A stretch of 32,589 nucleotides of DNA from Anaerolineales bacterium. Its GTDB lineage: Bacteria; Chloroflexota; Anaerolineae; E26-bin7. The notes beneath the pieces were generated by a model. It was not told where the DNA came from, made no database searches, and worked only from the letters and a program-made list of their open reading frames with translations. Of the stretch, positions 18,339 through 25,590 are shown piece by piece. The position numbers and the translations under genes are program-made. Within the stretch, counting starts at the first letter, position 1. Each line of letters opens with the position of its first letter. The stretch lies in contig SOHZ01000056.1 in assembly GCA_004377365.1 (NCBI GenBank), positions 1 to 32,589 of the forward strand, read 5' to 3'.

Positions 18339-19979
18339 ATGCCCTGCCTATCCAGAACCGAGCTCTACAAAGTTACAGCGGTGGCTATCGTGGTCCTGAT
18401 TATCTCCTGCCTGCCTTACGCCCTGGGATATGGATTCGCTCCCCCGGGGTGGGACTTTGGCGGATTTATCATGAATGCCGAGGATTCTCACATCTACTTA
18501 GCCGCCATGCAACAGGGAGCCCAGGGAGCCTGGCGCTTCCGCCTCCTGTACACGCCGGAGGACCATCCAGGAGCTTTTTTGTACCTTTTCTACCTTCTGC
18601 TAGGTCACCTCTCTGCCCTGACTGGCTTATCTCCAATACTGACCTATCATCTGGCGCGTCTGTTCTGCGGACTGGCACTCCTGATGATGGCCTACTTTTT
18701 TATTGCTTTCTTCATACGTCGGAGGGCTGTGCGCTGGATCGCCTACCTGTTGATCTGTTTTTCCTCTGGGCTGGGATGGTTGGTGCTTTTGATCAGTCCC
18801 ACTCCACCAGGGGGCATCTCTCCCATTGATTTCTGGCTGATGGACGCCTATGTGTTCTTCAGCGTGCTGCTGTTTCCACATTTCTCCCTGGCCATGGTCT
18901 CTCTCTTGGCCGTCTTTATGGCTACTTTACTGTACTTCCATACGGAGCAAACTCGCTGTCTGATGGGGGCTGGCGTGGCTTTGTGGGTTCTGTTCCTCGT
19001 CAACCCCAAGATCCTGCCCGTCGTGGCTGCTACTTTAGCCGGGCACTGGATGCTCCTTTTCGGCCTGAGAAGAACCTTGCCATGGCGTGAAATGCGGGGC
19101 CTGATCGTCCTGGGGTCCAGCCTCATCCCCTGGCTAGCCTATTATGGGTACGTGCTCGTCTCCAATCCTGTCTTGGGGCTTCTGATAAAGCAAGACATCA
19201 CTTTGTCGCCGCCGCCACTGTATTACGTCCTGGGCTATGGGCTGGTTTTCCTGCTGGCCATCGGTGGAACCCTCCACGTGGCGAAACAAAGACGGGAAAG
19301 AGAAATCTTTTTGCTTGCCTGGCCATTGGCAGCCATCGTGACGCTGTATTTACCCTTCCAGACCCAGCGGCGCATGGTCACCGGACTGCACGTCCCCCTC
19401 TGTATCCTGGCCAGCCTGGGTCTTTTCAAGTATGTGCTGCCGGCCGTCTACCACTCCGGGGTATCGCGAGTGATCAGCAGGACGCTGTCCTATGACCGCC
19501 GCCGATTGAGATTGTTTATCCTCAACTTGATCGTTGTGGCCACCTTTCCCTCTAATCTGTACCTCTTGGCTAGCGCCAGCCTGGCTGCCTTGCAGGGTCA
19601 CCCTACCCTGTTCCACACTGAGGCTGAGAACCAGGCCATTGACTGGTTGGCGGAAAACAGTCAGGCTACTGATACCATTTTATGCTCATATTGGGTGGGC
19701 AACTATATACCGGCTCGCATCGGCCACCGCGTCTTCTGGGGGCATTGGAATCTGACCATAGATTTTGTCAGCAAGCGGCGGTTGGTTGAGGCCTTTTTCC
19801 AGGCCGAAACCGCTGATGCGGCTCGCCGGGAATGGCTACAGACCTACGGCATCGCCTATCTTTTCTACGGCCCCCAGGAGAGAGCCCTGGGTGATTTCAA
19901 CCCAGAGGGCAAGCCCTACTTGATGGAAACCTTTAGCAATTCAAAAGTCAGCATCTACCAAGTTTTTGGAGCAGAGTAG
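18339..19979 (+). CDS. Polytopic membrane protein, probable GT-C glycosyltransferase (NAEDSHIYLAAM type)
   Basis: A 546-residue membrane protein from the ATG at 18339; a TTG at 18321 is also in frame but lies within a hairpin. After the first helix, NAEDSHIYLAAMQQGAQG (46-63) supplies acidic residues in the first outer loop, followed by YTPEDHPGAFLYLFYLLLGH. I know this combination only from uncharacterised proteins in glycan loci. About ten helices and a soluble tail from about 440 follow. The tail contains ATDTILCSYWVGNYIPARIG and GIAYLFYGPQERAL, similar in layout to the outer domains of its neighbours. Fold class is inferred from topology, motif position and context. The next gene starts two bases after its stop and takes its ribosome binding site from within it. 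Confidence 0.72.
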   Translation: MPCLSRTELYKVTAVAIVVLIISCLPYALGYGFAPPGWDFGGFIMNAEDSHIYLAAMQQGAQGAWRFRLLYTPEDHPGAFLYLFYLLLGHLSALTGLSPILTYHLARLFCGLALLMMAYFFIAFFIRRRAVRWIAYLLICFSSGLGWLVLLISPTPPGGISPIDFWLMDAYVFFSVLLFPHFSLAMVSLLAVFMATLLYFHTEQTRCLMGAGVALWVLFLVNPKILPVVAATLAGHWMLLFGLRRTLPWREMRGLIVLGSSLIPWLAYYGYVLVSNPVLGLLIKQDITLSPPPLYYVLGYGLVFLLAIGGTLHVAKQRREREIFLLAWPLAAIVTLYLPFQTQRRMVTGLHVPLCILASLGLFKYVLPAVYHSGVSRVISRTLSYDRRRLRLFILNLIVVATFPSNLYLLASASLAALQGHPTLFHTEAENQAIDWLAENSQATDTILCSYWVGNYIPARIGHRVFWGHWNLTIDFVSKRRLVEAFFQAETADAARREWLQTYGIAYLFYGPQERALGDFNPEGKPYLMETFSNSKVSIYQVFGAE

Positions 19980-19980
19980 A

Positions 19981-21165
19981 ATGAAAGTCAATTATTCGCT
20001 GTCAAGAAAACCTGGTTCAATCGCTCAAGATTTGGCTCTCAGAAGGGCATTGATTGTCTTTGTAACCATGAGGCTCAGTTTATCTTTGCTGGCCGCGATC
20101 ATTTTGGGGCTGCATCCTATTCCGCGCGCGCCAGATGAGAGGCTCCGCCCATATCTCGGTATTGCCCCCATCACCGGTGGTATGGCAGAACTCTTGCTGG
20201 GAGCTTGGCAGCGCTTCGATACCATGCACTATCTCAAGATAGTTACCCATGGTTACTCACCTGAAGGTGGTAATGGCGTTTTCCCTCCTCTCTATCCCCT
20301 GTCAATAAGAATCCTGGGCAAAGCTATTGGCAACCACTACCTTCTAGCTGCTCTCAGTATATCCAACTTGGCCTACCTGGGGATGTTGATTCTCCTCTAC
20401 AAACTGACTGAGCAGGAACTGGACGAAAAAACCGCCTGGCGGAGTATGTGGTACATATCTATCTTTCCCACTGCTTTCTTTCTGCTGGCTGCTTACACTG
20501 AAGCTCCTTTTCTCCTATTCACTATAGCGGCCCTATATTGTGCTCGAAAGGGAAAATGGAACCTGGCAGGGATTATGGCCCTTCTTGCCTCGTTGACACG
20601 GCTGCAAGGTTGTATTCTTTTCTTTCCCCTGGCCTGCGAATACCTGGAGCAGCGAGATTTCAGGTTGCGCAACCTAACCTGGAGCGGCCTGTCAGTCTTT
20701 TTAGCCCCTGTGGGCCTGGTCAGCTTTGTCCTCTTCCGCTACTTCAGAGGTTATCCTCCCCTGAGAGAGACGTACGAAGTACATTGGACTTCCACAACAG
20801 TGTTTCCCTGGGAGAGCCTGGTCAGGGCAGGACGTACCTTCTTGGCTAGCCAAAGTGCACCGGCTGACGTATTCGATTTGATCTTTGTGTGCTTCTTCAC
20901 CTTCTTGACAGTGGTCGCTTGTCGGAGGCTGCCTCGAATCTATGGAATCTACATGGCTACTACCATTCTTTTTCTACTTTCTAGAACAAATGCCATTCAT
21001 CCCCTGTTGGGCATGTCTCGCTTTGTCTTGTCTCTTTTCCCGGCTTTTATCTTGCTAGCCATGGCTGGTCATAATTCCCTGTTCAATCGCCTGATAGTCT
21101 ACCCTTCGGTCATTCTATTGATCTACTTGACTGGCCAGTTTGTGATGTGGGGTTGGGTGGGGTGA
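19981..21165 (+). CDS. PIG-V-like mannosyltransferase family membrane protein
   Basis: A 394-residue polytopic protein. The ATG at 19981 is preferred because GGAG at 19968-19971 stands nine bases before it; an upstream TTG at 19966 overlaps the previous gene. The outer-loop block WQRFDTMHYLKIVTHGYS (about 76-93) and FPPLYPL soon after are hallmarks of the PIG-V family (eukaryotic GPI mannosyltransferase II and its bacterial relatives). The segments SIFPTAFFLLAAYTEAPFLL and LASLTRLQGCILFFPL, and the late GMSRFVLSLFPAFILLAMAG, also match the family layout. The expected reaction is mannose transfer from a polyprenyl-phosphate-mannose donor on the outer membrane face. It has no large soluble tail. 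It ends seven bases before the next start. The family call is fairly confident, the acceptor unknown. Confidence 0.83.
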   Translation: MKVNYSLSRKPGSIAQDLALRRALIVFVTMRLSLSLLAAIILGLHPIPRAPDERLRPYLGIAPITGGMAELLLGAWQRFDTMHYLKIVTHGYSPEGGNGVFPPLYPLSIRILGKAIGNHYLLAALSISNLAYLGMLILLYKLTEQELDEKTAWRSMWYISIFPTAFFLLAAYTEAPFLLFTIAALYCARKGKWNLAGIMALLASLTRLQGCILFFPLACEYLEQRDFRLRNLTWSGLSVFLAPVGLVSFVLFRYFRGYPPLRETYEVHWTSTTVFPWESLVRAGRTFLASQSAPADVFDLIFVCFFTFLTVVACRRLPRIYGIYMATTILFLLSRTNAIHPLLGMSRFVLSLFPAFILLAMAGHNSLFNRLIVYPSVILLIYLTGQFVMWGWVG

Positions 21166-21172
21166 TGCAAGG

Positions 21173-22921
21173 ATGAAAAGAAAACTTTTGAGAGTTCATT
21201 GGACTCTTGGGGCTATCTTTCTGGTAACTCTGATGATAAGGATAGCGGCTGCTATTCCCATCAAGCAGCCAGGCTACATGGATGCCTATTACTACTACGA
21301 TGGGGCTGAGGCTCTCTATCGAGGACTGGGCTTTAACGAGGAGTTCTTATGGAATTACCTCGATGACCCGCCGGGTCTCCCCCACCCCAGCCATCTCTAC
21401 TGGCCGCCTCTTTCCTCGATCCTGGCCTATCTCTCTTTCCTGGTGTTTGGTCCCTCTTATCGCGCTGCGCAATTGCCCTTCATATTACTCTCAGCTATCT
21501 TACCACTGGTCACTTACTACGTCAGTTGTCAGACATCACCCAGCCGGCGCCACGCCATCGCTGCTGCCCTCTTTACTGCCTTCAGCGGTTACTACACCAT
21601 CTACTGGGCCTCTCCTGACAGCTTTGCACCCTTTGCTATGACCGCCAGCCTGAGCCTGGTGGCCATGGCCAAGGGACTGAGGAGCGATAGCCCTCCGTGG
21701 TGGTTTGCCTTGTCGGGTGCTTTGGCTGGTCTGAGCCACCTGACCCGCGCCGATGGGGTGCTGCTCCTGGCCGTGCTGCTCATCGTTATCATCTTCACCT
21801 GGTGGTTGGAGGAGTATCGCAAATCAAGACCTCGGAGGTCTCCAACAGGGCCTTTTTCAGGCTCAAAAACTGCTCCAGCCAACGCATCTGGTCAAGCAAA
21901 ACACCGTGTAGACCTCCGAGGTCTGTCTCTCCCCCAACTTGTAGATGCGCTCCGCCCCCGCTCCCTGGCGCTTGCCTTGTTTCTGGCCATTGCTGGCTAC
22001 GTCCTCGTCATGTCCCCCTGGTTCTATCGCAACTGGCTGGCCGTTGGTACGCCCTTTCCCAGCGCCGGCACCCAGACCCTTTTCCTGCGCAACTATGACG
22101 AGATTTTCAGCTATGGGCGAGCACTCACCTGGCCACACTATCTGAGCTGGGGTTGGGGTCCCATCCTGCAATCCAAACTCAAGGCCATTGGAGTCAACCT
22201 GATGAGGCTCGTGGCCGAAAACATGCTGATCTTCCTGGTGCCCTTCATTCTGATTGGCTCGTGGCAATTGCGACGCCGCCTGGAGTACCTGCCCTTCTTC
22301 GTCTATGGCCCGTTGCTTTATTTGGCCATGACCCTGGCCTTTACCTTTCCTGGTGTGCGCGGGGGGCTTTTCCACTCTGGAGGGGCGTTGTTGCCCTTCC
22401 TCTTCGCTGCAGCCATGCCCGGGCTGGACACGGTCATTGCCTGGGTAGCCCGTCGCCGGTCTCACTGGGACGTCTCGCTGGCCCAAAGGATATTTACCAT
22501 CGGCTTCATTGCCCTGGCCTTTTTCCTCAGCGCCTTCATCTATGCCCGTGGAGTCTTTGGCAGCCAACCCCTTCGACAAGCTCAGGGCAGGCTCCTGACC
22601 CCAGCCTGGAACCAACGCGATCAGGTGTACGCCGACATGGCTGCCTGGCTGGACGAGAACGCCCCACCGAAGGCCACGGTGATGGTGGGCAACCCGCCAG
22701 GCTTCTATTACTTTAGCCACCGTCCTGGCGTGGTGGTTCCCAACGAAGACATTGACACCGTTCTCCAGGCTTGTGATCGTTACGGCGTGGATTTCGTCAT
22801 CCTGGATCAAAACCACCCCCACCTCTTGCGGGAGATCTACTCAGGCGAAGCAAGTCACCCCCGCCTGGCATTGCGCCAAACCTTTGAGCAGGCCAAGCTC
22901 TTTGAGGTAGTACCGAAATGA
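21173..22921 (+). CDS. GT-C-type membrane glycosyltransferase carrying two in-frame repeat insertions
   Basis: A 582-residue polytopic protein. PGYMDAYYYYDGAEALYRG (33-51) gives the acidic outer-loop motif, followed by HLYWPPLSSILAYL near 75; this fits a GT-C enzyme of the unnamed DAYYY type. About ten helices lead to a soluble C-terminal domain from about 485 (ATVMVGNPPGFYYFSHRPG, then YGVDFVILDQNHPHLL). Two foreign-looking polar insertions break an otherwise ordinary membrane protein. Residues about 219-251 are encoded by a 98-base element bounded by inverted repeats, and residues about 465-474 (PLRQAQGRLL) by a short palindromic repeat. Both keep the frame and lie in polar segments, so the enzyme may still work. 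It overlaps the next gene by 4 bases (ATGA). Confidence 0.82.
   Translation: MKRKLLRVHWTLGAIFLVTLMIRIAAAIPIKQPGYMDAYYYYDGAEALYRGLGFNEEFLWNYLDDPPGLPHPSHLYWPPLSSILAYLSFLVFGPSYRAAQLPFILLSAILPLVTYYVSCQTSPSRRHAIAAALFTAFSGYYTIYWASPDSFAPFAMTASLSLVAMAKGLRSDSPPWWFALSGALAGLSHLTRADGVLLLAVLLIVIIFTWWLEEYRKSRPRRSPTGPFSGSKTAPANASGQAKHRVDLRGLSLPQLVDALRPRSLALALFLAIAGYVLVMSPWFYRNWLAVGTPFPSAGTQTLFLRNYDEIFSYGRALTWPHYLSWGWGPILQSKLKAIGVNLMRLVAENMLIFLVPFILIGSWQLRRRLEYLPFFVYGPLLYLAMTLAFTFPGVRGGLFHSGGALLPFLFAAAMPGLDTVIAWVARRRSHWDVSLAQRIFTIGFIALAFFLSAFIYARGVFGSQPLRQAQGRLLTPAWNQRDQVYADMAAWLDENAPPKATVMVGNPPGFYYFSHRPGVVVPNEDIDTVLQACDRYGVDFVILDQNHPHLLREIYSGEASHPRLALRQTFEQAKLFEVVPK
21827..21924. repeat. 98-base element with 15-base inverted ends inside a coding sequence
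   Basis: AGACCTCGGAGGTCT (21827-21841) and AGACCTCCGAGGTCT (21910-21924) are perfect reverse complements. Each is also palindromic around its central base. They flank 68 bases of polar coding sequence. The protein between the helices before and after it is unusually polar and rich in Arg, Ser, Pro and Gly. No target-site duplication could be recognised. The element looks like a small non-autonomous repeat or two hairpin repeats captured in a loop. Confidence 0.6.
22567..22592. repeat. Short REP-like repeat inside a coding sequence
   Basis: The stretch containing CTTCGACAAGCTCAGGGCAG (22571-22590) is, to my knowledge, a widespread short repeat in Chloroflexota and other environmental genomes. 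In coding regions it is often translated as LRQAQGRL or similar, as here. It is the only copy in this window. It falls in a polar loop shortly before the outer C-terminal domain. Confidence 0.6.
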
Positions 22922-24579
22922 AAACTCCTCGACTGTTCCTGGTTCTCACGTTATGCTCGGCTCTCTTCTCCGCTCTGTTGTATCTGGGCTGGTCTTATGG
23001 CTATGGCTCCCTGGGCTTTCCCCTCGATGACGCCTGGATACACCAGACCTACGCCCGCAACCTGGTGCGCTATGGTCAGTTCGCCTACGTCCCCGGCCAG
23101 CCCAGCGCTGGCTCGACTGCCCCTCTGTGGACTTTGCTCCTGAGCGCAGGCTATTTTCTACAACTCGATTTCAAGATGTGGACTTTTTGTCTGGGGCTTG
23201 TCCTCCAGGCTCTCACAGCCTGGGCAGCCTGTCGCCTGGCTTCTCGCCTGTGGCCGCAACAGGGGAAGGTAGCCCTCTTCGCTGGCCTTTTCTGCGCCCT
23301 GGAATGGCATCTGGTTTGGGCGGCCTTCTCTGGCATGGAGACGATTTTATTCATCCTTCTTGCGCTATGGCTCATGGAACGATACCTGTGGTTGAAATCC
23401 CAAATCCCAAATCCCAAATCCCAGTTGGTCATTGGTTTATTGGGCGGCCTGCTGACCGTGACCCGCCCCGAAGGAATGGTGCTCTTTGGCCTGATCGCCC
23501 TCGATGCTCTGGGACGCTATCTTTGTTCCATTGTAACTACTCGGGCTGTCATTGCGAGCGAAGCGAAGCAATCCCCACGCCGCAAGGAAGAGATTGCTTC
23601 GTCGCAAAAAACGCTCCTCGCAATGACACGGGCTGAGCAATTACGTTCCATTTTTGCCCCGTCGCCCAGAGGGGCCAAACCCCATCTGTCTGGTTTCCTG
23701 GGTATGCTGTTCGGCTTTGCCCTCTTGCTCCTGCCCTATCTGCTCTTCAACCTGACGACCAGTGGTCTGCCCTTCCCCAACACCCTCTATGCCAAACAAG
23801 CCGAGTACCAGGCAGAGATTGTGAAATTCTCCTTTGCAGTGCGCCTGTGGCGGGTGACCAGGCCGACCATCGTGGGGGCCCAGGCGCTACTGTTGCCCGG
23901 CTTTGCTTTTGCCATCTATAGAACGATCAGAGAGAAACGAGGGAAGGCAGCTCTGCCCCTTCTTTGGTGGGCCACCACCCTTGTCCTCTACGCCTGGCGC
24001 TTGCCCCAAGACTACCAACATGGTCGCTACCTCATCCCAACCATCCCTATCCTCATCATCTTTGGAAGCTGGGGCACCCTGAACCTGTTGCGCCTGGACT
24101 CCCGCCAGACTATAGCCCGCGTCCTTAGCCGAGCTATGTTTATAGCAGCCTGTGTCCTCCTCCTTGTCTTCTGGATCATAGGCGCACGCGCTTACGCTGC
24201 CGACGTGGGTTTTATCGAGGGGGAAATGGTAGCCGTCGCCCATTGGCTGGAGGCACACACCCCTTCCGATGCCCTCATCGCCGTGCACGACATCGGGGCC
24301 GTGGGCTATCTGGTAGACCGTCCTCTGCTGGACCTGGCTGGTCTGATCACCCCGGAAGTTGTTCCTTTTATCGCCGATGAAGCGCGACTGCTGGCCTTTA
24401 TGGAGGAAAAAGGGGCCGATTACGTTGTGTTCTTCCCTGACTGGTCGCCCACCTACGCCCGCATGTCGCAGGACCCCCGCCTTCACCCTGTCTACCGCAC
24501 GGGCTATGCTTGGACCTTGAGGCAAGGCCACGCCAACATGGTGGTCTACGAAACCGGTTGGAACGGCGCGAGCGACTGA
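22918..24579 (+). CDS. GT-C-type membrane glycosyltransferase (PLDDAWIH type) with two in-frame repeat insertions
   Basis: A 553-residue polytopic protein. The outer-loop motif PLDDAWIHQTYARNL (35-49) followed by PSAGSTAPLW (62-71) is a recognisable signature of a GT-C subfamily seen in Chloroflexota and archaea. METILFILLALWLMERY and TVTRPEGMVLFGL are also typical of it. A soluble C-terminal domain from about 445 carries AVHDIGAVGYLVDRPLLDLA. Two repeats interrupt the coding sequence in frame: a heptanucleotide array translated as KSQIPNPKSQ (about 160-169) and an 82-base palindromic element translated as VIASEAKQS and following residues (about 210-237). The ATG overlaps the upstream stop by 4 bases. 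It is the last gene of the glycosyltransferase cluster. Substrate unknown; activity may be affected by the insertions but the frame is open. Confidence 0.83.
   Translation: MKTPRLFLVLTLCSALFSALLYLGWSYGYGSLGFPLDDAWIHQTYARNLVRYGQFAYVPGQPSAGSTAPLWTLLLSAGYFLQLDFKMWTFCLGLVLQALTAWAACRLASRLWPQQGKVALFAGLFCALEWHLVWAAFSGMETILFILLALWLMERYLWLKSQIPNPKSQLVIGLLGGLLTVTRPEGMVLFGLIALDALGRYLCSIVTTRAVIASEAKQSPRRKEEIASSQKTLLAMTRAEQLRSIFAPSPRGAKPHLSGFLGMLFGFALLLLPYLLFNLTTSGLPFPNTLYAKQAEYQAEIVKFSFAVRLWRVTRPTIVGAQALLLPGFAFAIYRTIREKRGKAALPLLWWATTLVLYAWRLPQDYQHGRYLIPTIPILIIFGSWGTLNLLRLDSRQTIARVLSRAMFIAACVLLLVFWIIGARAYAADVGFIEGEMVAVAHWLEAHTPSDALIAVHDIGAVGYLVDRPLLDLAGLITPEVVPFIADEARLLAFMEEKGADYVVFFPDWSPTYARMSQDPRLHPVYRTGYAWTLRQGHANMVVYETGWNGASD
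23395..23422. repeat. Heptanucleotide tandem repeat (AAATCCC)x4
   Basis: Four exact head-to-tail copies of AAATCCC lie inside the coding sequence. They are translated as part of a KSQIPNPKSQ segment between two helices. Heptamer arrays of this type are prone to copy-number change, and a change of one unit would shift the frame. Confidence 0.85.
23547..23628. repeat. 82-base palindromic element (VIASEAKQS type) flanked by CGGGC direct repeats
   Basis: Outer arms TGTCATTGCGAG (23547-23558) and CTCGCAATGACA (23617-23628) are perfect inverted repeats. Inner arms CGAAGCAATC (23564-23573) and GATTGCTTCG (23592-23601) also pair. CGGGC directly flanks the element on both sides (23542-23546 and 23629-23633), as a target-site duplication would. 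Element plus one 5-base copy is 87 bases, or 29 codons, which keeps the frame. Elements encoding VIASEAKQS-like peptides are known from many bacteria and resemble in behaviour the Rickettsia palindromic elements that insert in frame into genes. Confidence 0.75.
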
Positions 24580-24870
24580 CCGGACCTCCGAAAACCCCTT
24601 CAACGTGATACAGGCTTTCTGATAGTTCGACACGTCTCACACAGCTCCATGGCACTTTGGAGTGATCCTGGCAAACTCTGGGGTGTAGCGCGGAGCTATA
24701 ATTGTGGGGCAAGATGGCCTGGGCCGCCTGTACCGCAACGGTGGTGCAATAGGGGCGCATCTTGCCCTGTGTCCCACCCCCACTTTTGCAGTGTACCCCC
24801 AAAAATCTTGGCGGTCTTGCACATGGTTGACATTAGTGGTATACTATATGTAGCGGGAGGGAGGCTGGCG
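24580..24870. other. Intergenic region between glycosyltransferase cluster and kinase genes
   Basis: A 291-base non-coding stretch. GGGCAAGATG (24707-24716) and CATCTTGCCC (24758-24767) are a perfect 10-base inverted repeat with a 41-base loop. A consensus -10 hexamer TATAAT stands at 24697-24702, but without a good -35. The loop contains 24727-24746, which matches 17 of 20 positions of a unit in the structured repeat at 28134-28153, so a decayed or partial copy is present. The promoter for the first kinase lies at the right end. The frame from 24649 that runs into the kinase gene looks non-coding before 24871: it is Cys-, Trp- and Pro-rich with no domain. Confidence 0.5.
24817..24845 (+). 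promoter_or_regulatory. Probable sigma-70-type promoter of the first kinase gene
   Basis: TTGCAC (24817-24822) and TATACT (24840-24845) are separated by exactly 17 bases. Transcription would begin near 24852, leaving a short leader with GGAGG at 24860-24864 and the TTG start at 24871. The same TTGCA-N17-TAxxxT pattern precedes both pilin genes. Confidence 0.55.
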
Positions 24871-25551
24871 TTGAGAGAATATGATCATGCCGAGGCCACT
24901 ATCATAAGAGCCATCCGCAGCCAAGAGGAGGAACGCTATCGCATCGCCCAGGCAATCCAAAATGACCTCGCCCAACTCCTGGCCAACGCCCTCTTCGAAC
25001 TGCAATCCTATGATCGCATACTAGAGGACGATCCTCAGGCTGCCCACAAGGGCCTGTTTCACCTGAGAGAAGAGCTACGCGACGGTCTGGATAAAGTCCG
25101 CTGGCTCATTTCTGACCTGCAACCTCCTCCGATGTTGGCAGACCTGGGGTTGGCGGCTGGCCTGAGACGCTATGTAGAAGGCTATCAGAAACGTTCTGGC
25201 ATTGAAGTAGACCTGGACATAGATGGACTGACGGAACGATTACCAGCCACCATGGAGGTAGCCATCTTCAGGATTGTTCAGGAATCGCTCCAGAATGTCC
25301 ACAAGTACGCCCAGGCGACGCGGGTCAACATTGACTTCCACAGAGATTCTGGTCTCCTTGTATTTACCGTCGAGGATAACGGTCGTGGTTTTGACGTTGA
25401 GTCGCCAATTGGCCAACGGAATAGAAACCTGGGACTGATTGGCATGTATGATCGAGCTACCATGTTACAAGGTAAGTTACAGGTCTTTAGCAAAAGAGAC
25501 CACGGGACGAAGGTGATGTTGTCGGTGCCCTATCCTTTCGTTAGCGATTAG
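24871..25551 (+). CDS. HisKA_3-type histidine kinase homolog lacking the phospho-acceptor His
   Basis: A soluble 226-residue protein with a dimerisation/phospho-acceptor helix and a GHKL ATPase domain, and no sensor or membrane segment. The TTG at 24871 has GGAGG six bases upstream; the longer open frame before it is not protein-like. In the H-box ERYRIAQAIQNDLAQLL the catalytic His and following Asp are replaced by Gln30 and Asn31. The Gln of HDxxxQ (Gln35), needed for phosphatase activity in NarX-type kinases, is kept. The ATPase looks complete: N-box QESLQN (E138, N142), DNGRGFD near 169 and GLIGMYDRA. It probably cannot autophosphorylate on the usual site. It may be a dedicated phosphatase of the downstream regulator, or a partner that phosphorylates the second kinase in a heterodimer. 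A structured repeat separates it from the regulator gene. Confidence 0.85.
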   Translation: MREYDHAEATIIRAIRSQEEERYRIAQAIQNDLAQLLANALFELQSYDRILEDDPQAAHKGLFHLREELRDGLDKVRWLISDLQPPPMLADLGLAAGLRRYVEGYQKRSGIEVDLDIDGLTERLPATMEVAIFRIVQESLQNVHKYAQATRVNIDFHRDSGLLVFTVEDNGRGFDVESPIGQRNRNLGLIGMYDRATMLQGKLQVFSKRDHGTKVMLSVPYPFVSD

Positions 25552-25590
25552 AGCCCGCGGCATGGTTCACGGGCCCAGGGAGAATTATCA

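Noticed and set aside
21863-22822. Long minus-strand open frame (319 codons) opposite the glycosyltransferase at 21173
   Set aside because: It is the antisense shadow of a gene with clear membrane helices and GT-C motifs. The translated frame is rich in Gly, Gln and His with no recognisable domain.
24649-24870. N-terminal extension of the first kinase from an ATG at 24649
   Set aside because: The extra 74 residues are rich in Trp, Cys and Pro with no domain. The region contains an inverted repeat, a partial dispersed repeat and a promoter, and the TTG at 24871 has a well-spaced GGAGG.
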